From Cloacibacterium rupense (GTDB taxonomy: Bacteria; Bacteroidota; Bacteroidia; Flavobacteriales; Weeksellaceae), in contig NZ_BMLV01000002.1 of NCBI RefSeq assembly GCF_014645495.1, forward strand, positions 1 to 64,000: a stretch of DNA of 64,000 nt, read 5' to 3'. This document shows positions 18,555 through 28,393 of this stretch, piece after piece. Both the position numbers and the translations under genes were made by a program. The first letter of the stretch is position 1. Every line of letters begins with the position of its first letter. The notes beneath the pieces are model-generated. The model was given only the letters and a program-made list of their open reading frames with translations, was not told the DNA's origin and ran no database searches.

Positions 18555-20363
18555 CTAATCTATTTTCATTATATCTGTTTTCTCTGATACCCCATTATTA
18601 TTAAAGGCTTCTATCTGAAAATAATAAGCATCTGTAGCATCCATCCCCGTAAAATAGTAGTCATTCTTACCATAAACCATAATACTTCCGTATAATTTAT
18701 CTGGAGATTTACCAAAATAAATCACATATCCATCTGCTAAATCATTTTGTTTCCACTTCATCCAAGAGCTTCTTCTTTCGCCAACTTTATCTTTGCTAGA
18801 CCTTAAAACCACAAAATTTTCTACCTTTTTGGGGTTCTCACCATTACCATTTCCGAAAACTCTGAATCCACTGATTGCAAATTTGCCAGTTGGCATCTTT
18901 AAATTTTGAATTTTTAGATACCTCGCAGTGAAAGGTTTTTCAACTTCTATATAATCGTGAGGTACATCTTTAGTGTTTTTAGATTTATCAACTACCACTT
19001 TCCAATTTTTCTCATCATCAGAAGCGTAGATCATATATTGATGTGATTTGCCTAAAGTCTTGCCCAAAAACTCCGCATCTTGATCCGCAAAATTGATTTG
19101 AATGGCTTTCACCAAAGATTTTTCGCCTAAATCTGTTTGTAAATATTCATTTTTATCGCCCGTTTTTGCACTCCAATACGTTTTAATATCTTCATCTACC
19201 GCAAAATTCGGTTGGAAACTTCCCAAAGTCGAAGAAACTTTCACAGGTTTATTATAATTCAACAACATCCAACCTGTAAATAAACCTTTGATGTGGTCTG
19301 CATTTTTATTCGGAAGATAGGTAGGATAGTCACCATATGCTGTATTGCAATACATCACATCATCTTGATCAAAACCAGCTGGCCAAATTCCAATTCTTCT
19401 TTCAAAATTATTTTTTTGGCTCAAAACCACGGTAGAAACGTGCCAATATTGTCCGAAATTATCTTCGAAAGTAGCACCGTGCCCCGCTCCTCTTGCAAAA
19501 CCACCCGGTTTATACGAAAACGGATTGTGTCGCTGATAAGAAAAAGCATCCAAAGGATTTTCGCTTACATAAACTCCATCTGCATAACCAGAAAACTCGG
19601 TTCCAGGAGCGCCATATTGTAGGTAATATTTATTGTTGTGCTTCGTCATCCAAGCGCCTTCTATAAATGGAGGCAAAAAGGTATTGTCATTATACTCCCC
19701 AAATCTTTCCCAACCGTGAACTTCAGGATGCAAGCCTAACAAAGGCTTCACATAACCTTCAGATTGTAAAGTCTTGGTATTAATTTCCGTTCCTAAAAGA
19801 GGAAATTCATTACTAGAACCCCAATACAAGAATAATTTTTTCAAATCTTTATCATACAAAAAAGCGGGGTCCCAAGCTCCTACTTTGAAATGCTCTACCG
19901 CAATTTGCCAATCATCTTTTTCAGGGTTTTTAGATTTCCAAATAGAAAAACCTGGACCGTGAGTAGAACCAATCACATACAACTCACCTTCCATTTCGAA
20001 AACTGCAGGTGCGCAGAGTTCATCATAAATTTTAATACTTGGGTCTGGCATTTGATTTGGCATTCTGAAAGCTCCCGGAGGAAATTGAGGAAACTCATCA
20101 GTCGGTTTTAAGAATTTTCTGGAAATAAAATTCCAGTTAGACATATCATCACTCCACCAATACCCCCATTGATTGGTGCTAAAAAGGTAATATTTCCCTT
20201 TGAAATTCACAATTACAGGGTCTGCTGTAGCTCTGTGTTTTCCCTGAGTTGCAAAATTAGGAATTGGGGTATAGCCGTAATCTACATTGATAGGATTACA
20301 GTAAGTCTTCTGTTGCGCCGAAAAAAACGCAACAGAAAACAATGCGATTAAAAAAGTTCTCAT
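18555..20363 (-). CDS. GH43-like glycosidase with C-terminal discoidin domain
   Basis: About 602 residues from ATG 20363. The longer frame (to 20420) overlaps GH3 and lacks a signal at its start, while MRTFLIALFSVAFFSAQQ is a clean signal peptide. Residues about 40-370 look like a five-bladed GH43-type propeller with the expected acids: Asp in ATADPVIV, Asp in GAWDPAFL and Glu in PPFIEGAWMTKH. Residues about 390-510 form an F5/8-type C (discoidin/CBM32-like) domain (AKTGDKNEYLQTDLG, ARYLKIQNL, ISGFRVFGNG), followed by a fibronectin-III-like tail. The substrate cannot be read from the sequence. Confidence 0.85.
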   Translation of the reverse strand: MRTFLIALFSVAFFSAQQKTYCNPINVDYGYTPIPNFATQGKHRATADPVIVNFKGKYYLFSTNQWGYWWSDDMSNWNFISRKFLKPTDEFPQFPPGAFRMPNQMPDPSIKIYDELCAPAVFEMEGELYVIGSTHGPGFSIWKSKNPEKDDWQIAVEHFKVGAWDPAFLYDKDLKKLFLYWGSSNEFPLLGTEINTKTLQSEGYVKPLLGLHPEVHGWERFGEYNDNTFLPPFIEGAWMTKHNNKYYLQYGAPGTEFSGYADGVYVSENPLDAFSYQRHNPFSYKPGGFARGAGHGATFEDNFGQYWHVSTVVLSQKNNFERRIGIWPAGFDQDDVMYCNTAYGDYPTYLPNKNADHIKGLFTGWMLLNYNKPVKVSSTLGSFQPNFAVDEDIKTYWSAKTGDKNEYLQTDLGEKSLVKAIQINFADQDAEFLGKTLGKSHQYMIYASDDEKNWKVVVDKSKNTKDVPHDYIEVEKPFTARYLKIQNLKMPTGKFAISGFRVFGNGNGENPKKVENFVVLRSSKDKVGERRSSWMKWKQNDLADGYVIYFGKSPDKLYGSIMVYGKNDYYFTGMDATDAYYFQIEAFNNNGVSEKTDIMKID

Positions 20364-20373
20364 TTTTTGAGAG

Positions 20374-22710
20374 TTATTTATTCCATGTAATTTTTTGAGA
20401 AACAGTCTTTTGCGAATCACCGCCTACAAAAAATTCAAATTCGCCAGATTCCCAATCGTATTTAAGATTGTTGTCGTAGAATTTAAGATCTTCTGGAGTG
20501 ATGTTAAAAGTAACCTTTTTGGTTTCACCAGCTTTTAAGAATACTTTTTGGAAACCTTTCAGTTCTTTTACAGGTCTGGTATTGCTACCTACGATATCTC
20601 TAATGTACAATTGTACGATTTCAGCACCATCGTATTTGCCGGTATTTTTTAGGTCAACGGAAACTTTCAAAGTTTGATTTCCTTTTAAATTCTTAGAACT
20701 TAAACTTAAATTATTGTAAGCAAATTGCGTGTAGCTTAATCCATAACCAAACGGATAAAGCGGTGTATTACATTCATCTAAATAATTAGAACGAAATTTT
20801 TGGAACTCACATTTTTCTGTTTTAGCTTCATCTAATGGTCTTCCTGTATTTTTATGATTATAGAAAATAGGAACTTGACCTACGCTTCTAGGGAAAGTCA
20901 TCGGCAATTTAGCAGACGGATTTACTTTACCAAAAAGTACATCAGAAATGGCAAATCCAGCTTCAGAACCAGGGAACCAAACGTTAAGAATAGCATCTGC
21001 CAATTCGCTTTCTTCTTTAATTTCCATAGCTCTACCTGCAAATAACACCAAAACAATTGGTTTACCCGTTTTTTTCAATTCTATCAATAAATCTTTTTGA
21101 GATTGAGGAATAGAGATATTAGTTCTAGAACTTGCTTCACCACTCATTTCAGCAGTTTCGCCTATTGCCAGAAGAATTACATCTGCTTTATTGGCAACGT
21201 TTACCGCTTCTTTTAGCATTTCTTCTTTGCTTCTAGAATCTCTATAAGTGTTTTTTCCAAACATTGCAGCGTTTTGTTCAAAAACAGGATCATAATCTAC
21301 ATTAGCACCTTTGGCATAAGTAAAATTTACAGAATTACCAAAAGTTTGTTTAAGACCTGACAAAAGAGAAACCGCATCTTTATGCTTAGCGGCTACACTC
21401 CATGTACCTGGCATATTTTCGGCATTGTCTGCTAACGGACCAATAACTGCGATATTTTTTTGAGATTTTAAAGGAAGAATTTCGTTGGCATTTTTCATTA
21501 AAACCATAGATTGCGCTGAAATACTTCTTGCAATATCTCTGTTTGCTTGACTGAAAACTTCGGTTTTTGCTCTATTTACATCACAATACTTATAAGGATC
21601 ATCAAAAAGGCCTAAATCATACTTCGCTTCTAAGATTCTTTTTACTGCTAAATCTATCTGTTTAATGTCTACTTTTTTCTCTTGTACAGATTTTTTAAGT
21701 GTGGTAAGGAAACCTTCTCCTACCATATCCATATCTACACCTGCATTCATAGCCAAGGCAGAAACTTGTTGTAAGTCTCCCATTCCGTGATCTATCATCT
21801 CGTTGATACCAGTGTAATCTGTTACAACAAATCCTTTGAATTTCCATTGATTTCTAAGAACTTCTGTCATCAGCCATTTATTTCCAGTAGCAGGAATTCC
21901 GTCTACTTCGTTGAAAGAAGCCATCACAGAACCTACACCTGCTTCTACTGCTGCTTTGTAAGGAGGGAAGTATTCATTATACATTCTTACGTGGCTCATA
22001 TCTACGGTATTGTAATCTCTACCAGCTTCTGGCGCTCCGTAAAGTGCAAAATGTTTTACACAAGCCAAGATGGTGTTTTTAAGTGATAAATCTTTTCCTT
22101 GATAACCAAAAACCATTGCTTTAGCCATTTCAGAACCTAAATATGGGTCTTCGCCAGCACCTTCTGCTACCCTTCCCCATCTAGGGTCTCTAGAAATATC
22201 TACCATTGGTGAGAAAGTCCAGTTGATACCATCTGCACTAGCTTCACTAGCCGCAATTTTTGCAGATTGCTGCACTAAATTAGTATCAAAAGAAGATGCT
22301 AAACCTAATGGAATTGGGAAATTGGTTTCGTAACCATGTATAACATCCATTCCAAAGATTAAAGGAATTTTGAGACGGCTTTTTTCTACCGCTACTTTTT
22401 GTACTTCTCTGATTTTTTCAACGCCTTTTATGTTGAAAAGACCTCCTACTTTTCCTTCTTCAATTTTTTTACCGATATCAGAACTTTGGGCTTGACCAGT
22501 GGTAATATCACCAGCTCCGGGAAGATTAAGTTGTCCTAATTTTTCGTCAAGTGTCATTTTAGACAATAGAGAATTTACGAAAACTGTTTTTTTGGATTGG
22601 TACTCTTTAGTCTGATAACTTTGAACAGGCTGTCTTACAATTTCTTGGGAAAATCCTACAACAGAAATCAACAGAGTACAAAACACCATTTTAGGATTAA
22701 AGGTTAACAT
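20374..22710 (-). CDS. bglX: Glycoside hydrolase family 3 beta-glucosidase (BglX-like)
   Basis: A 778-residue periplasmic or exported enzyme with an N-terminal signal (VFCTLLISVVGFSQE). It has the three GH3 parts: the TIM-barrel with KHFALYGAPEAGRDYN and the nucleophile Asp298 in FVVTDYTGI, the alpha/beta sandwich with likely acid/base Glu525 in EMSGEASSR, and the C-terminal fibronectin-III-like domain (LKNTGKYDGAEIVQLYI). GH3 beta-glucosidases of this type release glucose from oligosaccharides; a B. thetaiotaomicron relative acts on beta-1,2-glucooligosaccharides (from memory), which fits the GH144 genes downstream. First gene of the locus, divergent from the acyl-CoA synthetase. Confidence 0.93.
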   Translation of the reverse strand: MLTFNPKMVFCTLLISVVGFSQEIVRQPVQSYQTKEYQSKKTVFVNSLLSKMTLDEKLGQLNLPGAGDITTGQAQSSDIGKKIEEGKVGGLFNIKGVEKIREVQKVAVEKSRLKIPLIFGMDVIHGYETNFPIPLGLASSFDTNLVQQSAKIAASEASADGINWTFSPMVDISRDPRWGRVAEGAGEDPYLGSEMAKAMVFGYQGKDLSLKNTILACVKHFALYGAPEAGRDYNTVDMSHVRMYNEYFPPYKAAVEAGVGSVMASFNEVDGIPATGNKWLMTEVLRNQWKFKGFVVTDYTGINEMIDHGMGDLQQVSALAMNAGVDMDMVGEGFLTTLKKSVQEKKVDIKQIDLAVKRILEAKYDLGLFDDPYKYCDVNRAKTEVFSQANRDIARSISAQSMVLMKNANEILPLKSQKNIAVIGPLADNAENMPGTWSVAAKHKDAVSLLSGLKQTFGNSVNFTYAKGANVDYDPVFEQNAAMFGKNTYRDSRSKEEMLKEAVNVANKADVILLAIGETAEMSGEASSRTNISIPQSQKDLLIELKKTGKPIVLVLFAGRAMEIKEESELADAILNVWFPGSEAGFAISDVLFGKVNPSAKLPMTFPRSVGQVPIFYNHKNTGRPLDEAKTEKCEFQKFRSNYLDECNTPLYPFGYGLSYTQFAYNNLSLSSKNLKGNQTLKVSVDLKNTGKYDGAEIVQLYIRDIVGSNTRPVKELKGFQKVFLKAGETKKVTFNITPEDLKFYDNNLKYDWESGEFEFFVGGDSQKTVSQKITWNK

Positions 22711-22822
22711 ATGTATTTTTATTTAGGATTAATTTAGGATAAAATTATAAATCTTTTATGATATACATACTATAAAATCTATATTTTAACACTTTGAGAC
22801 AATAATAAAAAAAGAAAAAAAA

Positions 22823-22854
22823 TTGCCTTTAGAATGATAAATTAATTAAATTTG
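22823..22854 (+). promoter_or_regulatory. Promoter of the acyl-CoA synthetase gene
   Basis: TTG (22823-22825), a 21-base spacer, then TAAATTTG (22847-22854), an exact TAnnTTTG match. The expected start near 22860 excludes the TTG frame start at 22852 and supports the ATG at 22888. Confidence 0.75.
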
Positions 22855-22887
22855 GAAAATTGTAATTATAAAAAATTTATCATAAAA

Positions 22888-24657
22888 ATGAAATTAATAC
22901 AACTGCTACAAAAAAATGCGCAGATTCTTCCAAATAAAAATGCTATAAGCTATAAAGATGGTGAAAATCTTATTGTTTTGACATGGAAAGAATTTTGGGA
23001 AAAGGTCTGCCAAACAGCTAACGGTCTTCACACTTTAGATGTAAAAAAGGGAGATTGCGTAGGCGTTTTCTCTCAAAATTCTAAAGATTGGGTGATTTTT
23101 GATGTAGCAGTGCAAATGTTAGGTGCCATTACTATCCCTATTTATGCCACTAACAATTATGCACAGACAGAATACATCATCAAACAAACCGAAATGCAAC
23201 ACATTTTGGTGGGTGATACCCCTCAATTAGAAATTCTGAAAAGTGCCGAAACTCACCTCAACAGAAAACTTCATATTTTCACTTCTCACACCATAAAAGA
23301 TGAAGCAGAAAATATTACCTATTTCCCTGATTTTATCAAAAATTTCTCTACCGAAAGAAAAATGGCAGAAATTTCTGATGATGATTTAGCAACCATTCTT
23401 TACACTTCTGGAACTACAGGTACGCCAAAAGGTGTAATGTTATCACACGGTTGTTTCAAAGATGTAATAAGTGCGCACAATCAATTTTTTGGTTTTGAAA
23501 ACTTGCATACCATGAAATCATTGGCTTTCTTGCCTTTGAGCCACATTTTCGAAAGAGCTTGGACTTTATACGTACTCTCTCAAGGTGGTGAAGTTGCCAT
23601 TTTAGAAGACCCAAAAAATATTCTCAGCACCTTAAAACAAGTACAACCCAATGCGATGTGTGCAGTACCTAGATTCTATGAAAAAGTGTATCAAACTTTG
23701 GTTAAAAAAATAGATGCAGCATCGCCAACCAAACAAAAACTGTTCAAAAAAGCTTTAGAAGTAGGTGCTAAAGTTGCCGATAAAAAAAGAGTAGGTGCTT
23801 CAATTCCTTTTGGATTGAACCTTCAGCATAAATTTTTTAATGCTTTGGTTTTCAAAAAAATTAAAAATGAATTGGGCGGAAATCTAGAATTCTTGCCTTG
23901 TGGCGGCGCCATGCTTAAAAAAGAAATTTCAGAATTCTTTGCTGCCATTGGTTTACCTGTAATTGTAGGATACGGATTAACCGAAACTACGGCTACTGTA
24001 ACTGCTCTACCTACCAAAAATTATGTATATGGCAGTGTAGGAATCCCGTTACCAGGAGTAGAAATAAAAATAGGTGCTGAAGACGAAATCTTGGTAAAAT
24101 ATGGTGGTGTAATGAAAGGTTACTATAAAAATGAAGAAGAAACTGCCAAAGTTTTTACAGAAGATGGCTATTTCAGAACAGGTGATGCCGGCAGAATAGA
24201 CGAAAATGGTAATTTATACATTACCGACAGAATTAAAGATTTAATGAAAACCTCTAATGGTAAATACATAGCACCACAGAGCATTGAAATCCCTTTACAA
24301 TCTCATCCCGAAATCCTCCAAGCCATGGTAATTGCGGAAGGAAAGCCTTATGTTTCTGCGGTGATTGTACCGGATTTTGAAACTTTGATTGAAAAATATC
24401 AGGAGTTTAAAAATTATGTTTCATTAACTATAGAAGAAAAGAAAAAACTTCTAGAGTCTCCATTTATCAAAGAAAAATTCGAGAAAATAGTATCAGAAAT
24501 TCAAAAGGAATTTGCGTCTTACGAAAAGATTAAAAAATTCAAACTTCTGCCAGAAGAATTTACGATAGAAAAAGGCGAAATAACCCCTACCCTCAAAATT
24601 AAAAGAAGAGTGGTTTTAGAAAAACTAAATGCTCTGATTGAAGGAATGTATGCTTAA
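22888..24657 (+). CDS. Long-chain acyl-CoA synthetase (AMP-forming)
   Basis: About 589 residues, beginning MKLIQLLQKNAQ at ATG 22888, because the promoter at 22823-22854 overlaps the longer frame. A FadD-type adenylate-forming enzyme that activates fatty acids to acyl-CoA at the inner membrane. The AMP-binding P-loop is LYTSGTTGTPKGVMLSHG, followed by FLPLSHIFERAW, the YGLTETTA motif, GYYKNEEETAKVF, the hinge region DGYFRTGDAGR and DRIKDLMKTSNGKYIAPQSIE. It is transcribed away from the glycan locus and converges with maeB. It may have arrived with the locus or be an older resident. Confidence 0.93.
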   Translation: MKLIQLLQKNAQILPNKNAISYKDGENLIVLTWKEFWEKVCQTANGLHTLDVKKGDCVGVFSQNSKDWVIFDVAVQMLGAITIPIYATNNYAQTEYIIKQTEMQHILVGDTPQLEILKSAETHLNRKLHIFTSHTIKDEAENITYFPDFIKNFSTERKMAEISDDDLATILYTSGTTGTPKGVMLSHGCFKDVISAHNQFFGFENLHTMKSLAFLPLSHIFERAWTLYVLSQGGEVAILEDPKNILSTLKQVQPNAMCAVPRFYEKVYQTLVKKIDAASPTKQKLFKKALEVGAKVADKKRVGASIPFGLNLQHKFFNALVFKKIKNELGGNLEFLPCGGAMLKKEISEFFAAIGLPVIVGYGLTETTATVTALPTKNYVYGSVGIPLPGVEIKIGAEDEILVKYGGVMKGYYKNEEETAKVFTEDGYFRTGDAGRIDENGNLYITDRIKDLMKTSNGKYIAPQSIEIPLQSHPEILQAMVIAEGKPYVSAVIVPDFETLIEKYQEFKNYVSLTIEEKKKLLESPFIKEKFEKIVSEIQKEFASYEKIKKFKLLPEEFTIEKGEITPTLKIKRRVVLEKLNALIEGMYA

Positions 24658-24664
24658 TAAAAAT

Positions 24665-24691
24665 ATCCCCTTAGACTAATTCCAAGGGGAT
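24665..24691. terminator. Bidirectional terminator between fadD-type gene and maeB
   Basis: An 8-bp stem (24665-24672 with 24684-24691, ATCCCCTT/AAGGGGAT) flanked by A-rich and T-rich runs on both sides (TTTTT on the plus strand). It lies between two convergent genes. Confidence 0.8.
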
Positions 24692-24700
24692 TTTTATTGA

Positions 24701-26986
24701 TTATTTAGATTCTCTCATTTGCGCATCCAAAACAGCAATAGTAGCGAGATTTACTATTTCATCTACACTGGCTCTCATTTGCAATACATGAACTGGCTGG
24801 CTAAGTCCCATCAAAATAGGACCAACCACTTGTGCAACCTTCATTCCTCTGATGATTTTATAAGAAAGATTGGCACTTTCTAGATTCGGGAAGATAAAAG
24901 TATTGGCAGGTGTATCTCCTAATTTTGAGAAAGGATAATCCTGAAGATGGTCTGCACTCATCGCGAAATCTGGTTGTATCTCTCCATCTACAATCATGTT
25001 AGGATACTTCTGATGAAGAATTTCTACCGCTTTGGCTACTTTTTTAGAAATTTCTGCATTAGAAGAGAAATTTTCGTAAGAAAGCATGGCAATTCTAGGT
25101 TCTATAGCAAAAGATTTGATGGTTACTTCTGCCATTTTTGCAATATTTGCCATTTCCTCAGCTGTCGGATTTTGATTGATAGAAGTATCAGCAAAAAAAT
25201 AGGGTTTTTTATCAGACAGAATCATCATCATAGCCGCTACTCTGTCAACGCCTTTATCTTTTTCTATCAACTCAAGCACAGGTTTTAGTACAGTTCTATA
25301 ATTTTTAGAATACCCTACAATCAGTGCATCAGTATCACCATGCTTCAGCATTAGTGGCCCGAAATAATCTCTTTGTCTTACCAATCTTTTGGCAATATAT
25401 TCATTAATACCTTTTCTGTTTCTAAGTTCCCAAAGTGTATTTCTATATTTTCTACGATTTTCTTCTTGGTCGTCATCCGAAGGATCTACAATAGGAACAT
25501 CTAAATAAATATCAAATTTTTCCATTTGTTCCAAAATGTATTTTTTCTCTCCCAATAATATAGGATGTGCTATACCTTCTTCGTATAGAATCTGTGCAGC
25601 TTTTAGCACGTTATATTCTTCGGCATTTCCTAGTACTACTCTTTTCGGGTTAGAACGGGCGCGATTTTGCATCATTCTGATGAGTTTTTCGTCTCTTCCC
25701 ATTCTATCTAACAACTGTGTTTCGTATGCTTCGAAATCCGTAATCGGTTTACCTGCAATTCCACTTTCTATGGCCGCTTTTGCCACTGCAATAGAAACTT
25801 TGGTTAAGAGTCTATTATCAAAAGGTTTTGGGATAAAATAATCTCTTCCGAATCCTAAATTTTTAACATTATAAGCCAGTTTCACCATTTCTGGAACGGG
25901 TTCTTTGGCTAAATCTGCGATAGCACGAACTGCCGCTAATTTCATTTCTTCGTTAATTCCCGAAGCTTGTACATCTAATGCACCGCGGAAAATGTATGGG
26001 AAACCAAGTACATTATTCACCTGATTAGGAAAATCACTTCTACCCGTAGCCATAATTACATCTTTTCTCACAGAAACTGCCAGATTATAATCAATTTCTG
26101 GAGTAGGATTTGCCAGCGCAAAAACCAAAGGATTATCTGCCATAGATTGCAGCATATCGGCAGTCATTACGTTTCCTTTAGAAAGACCTACAAAAACATC
26201 AGCTCCCTTCAAAGCATCTTCTAGCGTTTCGATTTCGGTATGAGCAATAAAATCAATTTTTTCTGGAGTTAGGTTTTCTCTTTTATGATTAATCACGCCT
26301 TTAGAATCGCACATTAGCACATTATCTTTATTGAGGCCAAGTGCAATGTATAATTTGGTACAAGCTATAGCTGCAGCTCCTGCACCATTCACTACCATTT
26401 TTACATTTTCTATTTTTTTACCTGCCAATTCTAAAGCATTGATAAGTGCTGCAGCCGATATAATTGCCGTACCATGTTGGTCATCATGCATTAAGGGAAT
26501 ATCAAGCTCTTCTTTTAATCTTTGTTCTATGTAAAAAGCTTCTGGAGCTTTGATGTCTTCTAGGTTAATCCCCCCAAAAGTAGGAGCAATTCCTTTTACG
26601 ATTTCTATAAATTTATCTGGGTCTTTTTCATTGATTTCAATATCAAAAACATTGATATCCGCAAAGATTTTAAACAATAGACCTTTACCTTCCATTACAG
26701 GTTTAGAAGCCTCAGCACCTATATCACCCAATCCTAGAACTGCCGTTCCGTTTGAAATTACGGCTACTAAATTACCTTTAGATGTATATTCATAGACTGT
26801 TTTTGGATTTTTTTCGATTTCTAAACAAGGTTCAGCAACTCCTGGTGAATATGCCAAAGATAAATCTCTCTGAGATGAATGTGGTTTAGAAGGAATAACC
26901 TCTATTTTGCCTTTTGGTTCTGATTTATGATAATCAAGAGCTGCTTGTCTGAACTGCTCTTGATCTCTATGTGTTTTGTTAGACAT
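24701..26986 (-). CDS. maeB: NADP-dependent malic enzyme with phosphotransacetylase-like domain
   Basis: A 761-residue cytoplasmic enzyme that oxidatively decarboxylates malate to pyruvate and yields NADPH. The malic domain covers residues about 1-430 ([70 protein letters not shown]). The C-terminal half (about 440-761) is the phosphate acetyltransferase-like regulatory domain typical of MaeB ([15 protein letters not shown]). The length fits. It lies 27 bases after the BadF-type kinase gene. In relatives I recall maeB close to ruvA-sprA; here 15 kb of other genes separates them. Confidence 0.96.
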   Translation of the reverse strand: MSNKTHRDQEQFRQAALDYHKSEPKGKIEVIPSKPHSSQRDLSLAYSPGVAEPCLEIEKNPKTVYEYTSKGNLVAVISNGTAVLGLGDIGAEASKPVMEGKGLLFKIFADINVFDIEINEKDPDKFIEIVKGIAPTFGGINLEDIKAPEAFYIEQRLKEELDIPLMHDDQHGTAIISAAALINALELAGKKIENVKMVVNGAGAAAIACTKLYIALGLNKDNVLMCDSKGVINHKRENLTPEKIDFIAHTEIETLEDALKGADVFVGLSKGNVMTADMLQSMADNPLVFALANPTPEIDYNLAVSVRKDVIMATGRSDFPNQVNNVLGFPYIFRGALDVQASGINEEMKLAAVRAIADLAKEPVPEMVKLAYNVKNLGFGRDYFIPKPFDNRLLTKVSIAVAKAAIESGIAGKPITDFEAYETQLLDRMGRDEKLIRMMQNRARSNPKRVVLGNAEEYNVLKAAQILYEEGIAHPILLGEKKYILEQMEKFDIYLDVPIVDPSDDDQEENRRKYRNTLWELRNRKGINEYIAKRLVRQRDYFGPLMLKHGDTDALIVGYSKNYRTVLKPVLELIEKDKGVDRVAAMMMILSDKKPYFFADTSINQNPTAEEMANIAKMAEVTIKSFAIEPRIAMLSYENFSSNAEISKKVAKAVEILHQKYPNMIVDGEIQPDFAMSADHLQDYPFSKLGDTPANTFIFPNLESANLSYKIIRGMKVAQVVGPILMGLSQPVHVLQMRASVDEIVNLATIAVLDAQMRESK

Positions 26987-27013
26987 AATGTTTTAAAAAA
27001 TAATTGGCTAATT

Positions 27014-27874
27014 TTATAATTGGTTGAAAATATATTTTTTGTGATATTCTACCAGGCTTTCTATTGGTTTTTGAACAATATGACCTACGGTTAGATTCAG
27101 TTCTGCTGCTGCAGCACGCAGTACATCTTCATAATAATAGGCAATAGAACCTATGAAATTAATCTCAGCTTCTCTAGCTTCTTCGTATGGCAAAACTTGG
27201 TACTCAAAGAAATTCTTCATTTCATCAAAAACCATATTTTGAAAGTATGGATGCTGCTTTCTTTGAATCACAAATTTATTAAACTCTGCTAAGTAAGCAT
27301 TAGCACGAGGATTGTGATACATATTCTTGATAGCATCTTCTATGGTCAAATGATATGTTTCAACAAATTCTTGATGAAGGTCTTGAGGTAATTTTTTCAT
27401 AAAAAATCTTCTAAGCAAGTGCTTCCCGAGTGCACTGCCACTGCCTTCGTCACCAATTAAAAACCCAAGTGATGGCAGGTCTCTTCTGATGGAATTTCCA
27501 TCAAAATAACAAGAATTAGAACCAGTTCCTAGTATACAAACAATCGCTGGTTTACCATTGTATGCTGCATATGCTGCAGCGGTAAGATCTTCTTTAACGG
27601 TAACTTTGGCATATGGGAAAACTTTCTGCAATTGTGTCTCTACAAGCAAAGCATTTTCTGCAGTTCCGCAACCAGAACCGTAAAAATAAATGTACTCTAA
27701 TTGGTTTTTGATAAGGAATAAATGCGGATTTTTTTCGATTTCCTGAGGAATAAGGTCTGCATTTATGATATTAGGATTAAAACCGATGCTTTCGGTTTTT
27801 TGAGAAACTTTTCCTGAATTTTCTAGAATTACCCAGTCACATTTTGTAGAACCACCATCAACAATTGCAATCAT
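27014..27874 (-). CDS. BadF/BadG-type ATPase, N-acetylglucosamine kinase-like
   Basis: A 286-residue member of the ASKHA kinase fold. The N-terminal phosphate motif is AIVDGGSTKCDWVI, the second phosphate motif CILGTGSNSCYFDG, and the adenosine region FLIGDEGSGSALGKHLL. Such proteins are annotated as BadF/BadG/BcrA/BcrD ATPases; the best characterised relatives of this size phosphorylate N-acetylglucosamine. No iron-sulphur cysteine set of the benzoyl-CoA or hydroxyglutaryl activators is seen, so sugar phosphorylation is the more likely role. It shares a transcript with maeB. Confidence 0.85.
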   Translation of the reverse strand: MIAIVDGGSTKCDWVILENSGKVSQKTESIGFNPNIINADLIPQEIEKNPHLFLIKNQLEYIYFYGSGCGTAENALLVETQLQKVFPYAKVTVKEDLTAAAYAAYNGKPAIVCILGTGSNSCYFDGNSIRRDLPSLGFLIGDEGSGSALGKHLLRRFFMKKLPQDLHQEFVETYHLTIEDAIKNMYHNPRANAYLAEFNKFVIQRKQHPYFQNMVFDEMKNFFEYQVLPYEEAREAEINFIGSIAYYYEDVLRAAAAELNLTVGHIVQKPIESLVEYHKKYIFNQL

Positions 27875-27919
27875 ACTAATAGAATGTTTATCCTGCGAAA
27901 TTAGGAATTTTCGGTCAAA

Positions 27920-28177
27920 TTACTCTACGTTTTCTTCATCTTTTAAACTGAGCCAGTTGTCTATTTCATCTTCTAGAATATTGGTTTGCAACTGAAGCGC
28001 CAACATGAAATCATCTGTTACAGAATCTTTGTCGCCAGTTTCTATATCCCATATCTCGTCTGAGAGATTTTCAAACTCAGTATAAATTCTCTTAAAGCGA
28101 GGACTTTTTTCCTCTAGGTTTTTAATCTTATCTTGTTGGAATTGAAATTTCCTGTAAGATCTTGGTGTTTTCATCAT
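27920..28177 (-). CDS. Conserved hypothetical acidic protein
   Basis: About 85 residues starting at one of two consecutive ATG codons (28177/28174); the longer frame starts with TTG and adds a low-complexity basic tail. No domain recognised. It is soluble, with a basic N-terminus (KTPRSYRKFQFQQDKIK) and a highly acidic, helical C-terminus (NILEDEIDNWLSLKDEENVE). It has no cysteines or signal peptide. It lies upstream of the BadF-type kinase with a 45-base gap and may be cotranscribed. Function unknown. Confidence 0.6.
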   Translation of the reverse strand: MMKTPRSYRKFQFQQDKIKNLEEKSPRFKRIYTEFENLSDEIWDIETGDKDSVTDDFMLALQLQTNILEDEIDNWLSLKDEENVE

Positions 28178-28370
28178 TAATTGTTTTGTGTTTTTAGAAA
28201 TAAAATGAGATAATCTGCGGTGTCTCAAGATAAAAAAACACTTTCATATCTCTATGAAAATGAGTTTTTTACTTTGTCTTTCTATTAATATTTTATGTTA
28301 ACTAAATTATACAAATTTTTGAAACAAAAAAATTTTTTAATTGTTTTTATCAAACTTTAACATTTAAGTT

Positions 28371-28378
28371 TAAATTTG
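28371..28378 (+). promoter_or_regulatory. -7 box of the gtrA promoter
   Basis: TAAATTTG matches the TAnnTTTG consensus exactly. The nearest TTG upstream (28341-28343) is 27 bases away, longer than usual. The implied start near 28385 supports ATG 28394 over the upstream GTG. Confidence 0.5.
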
Positions 28379-28393
28379 TGGGTTAGAAATTTT

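Noticed and set aside
20364-20420. N-terminal extension of the GH43-like gene overlapping GH3
   Set aside because: The internal ATG at 20363 starts a normal signal peptide and removes the overlap.
28178-28228. Longer start of the small acidic protein
   Set aside because: It depends on a TTG codon and adds a basic, low-complexity stretch; two ATG codons follow at 28177 and 28174.
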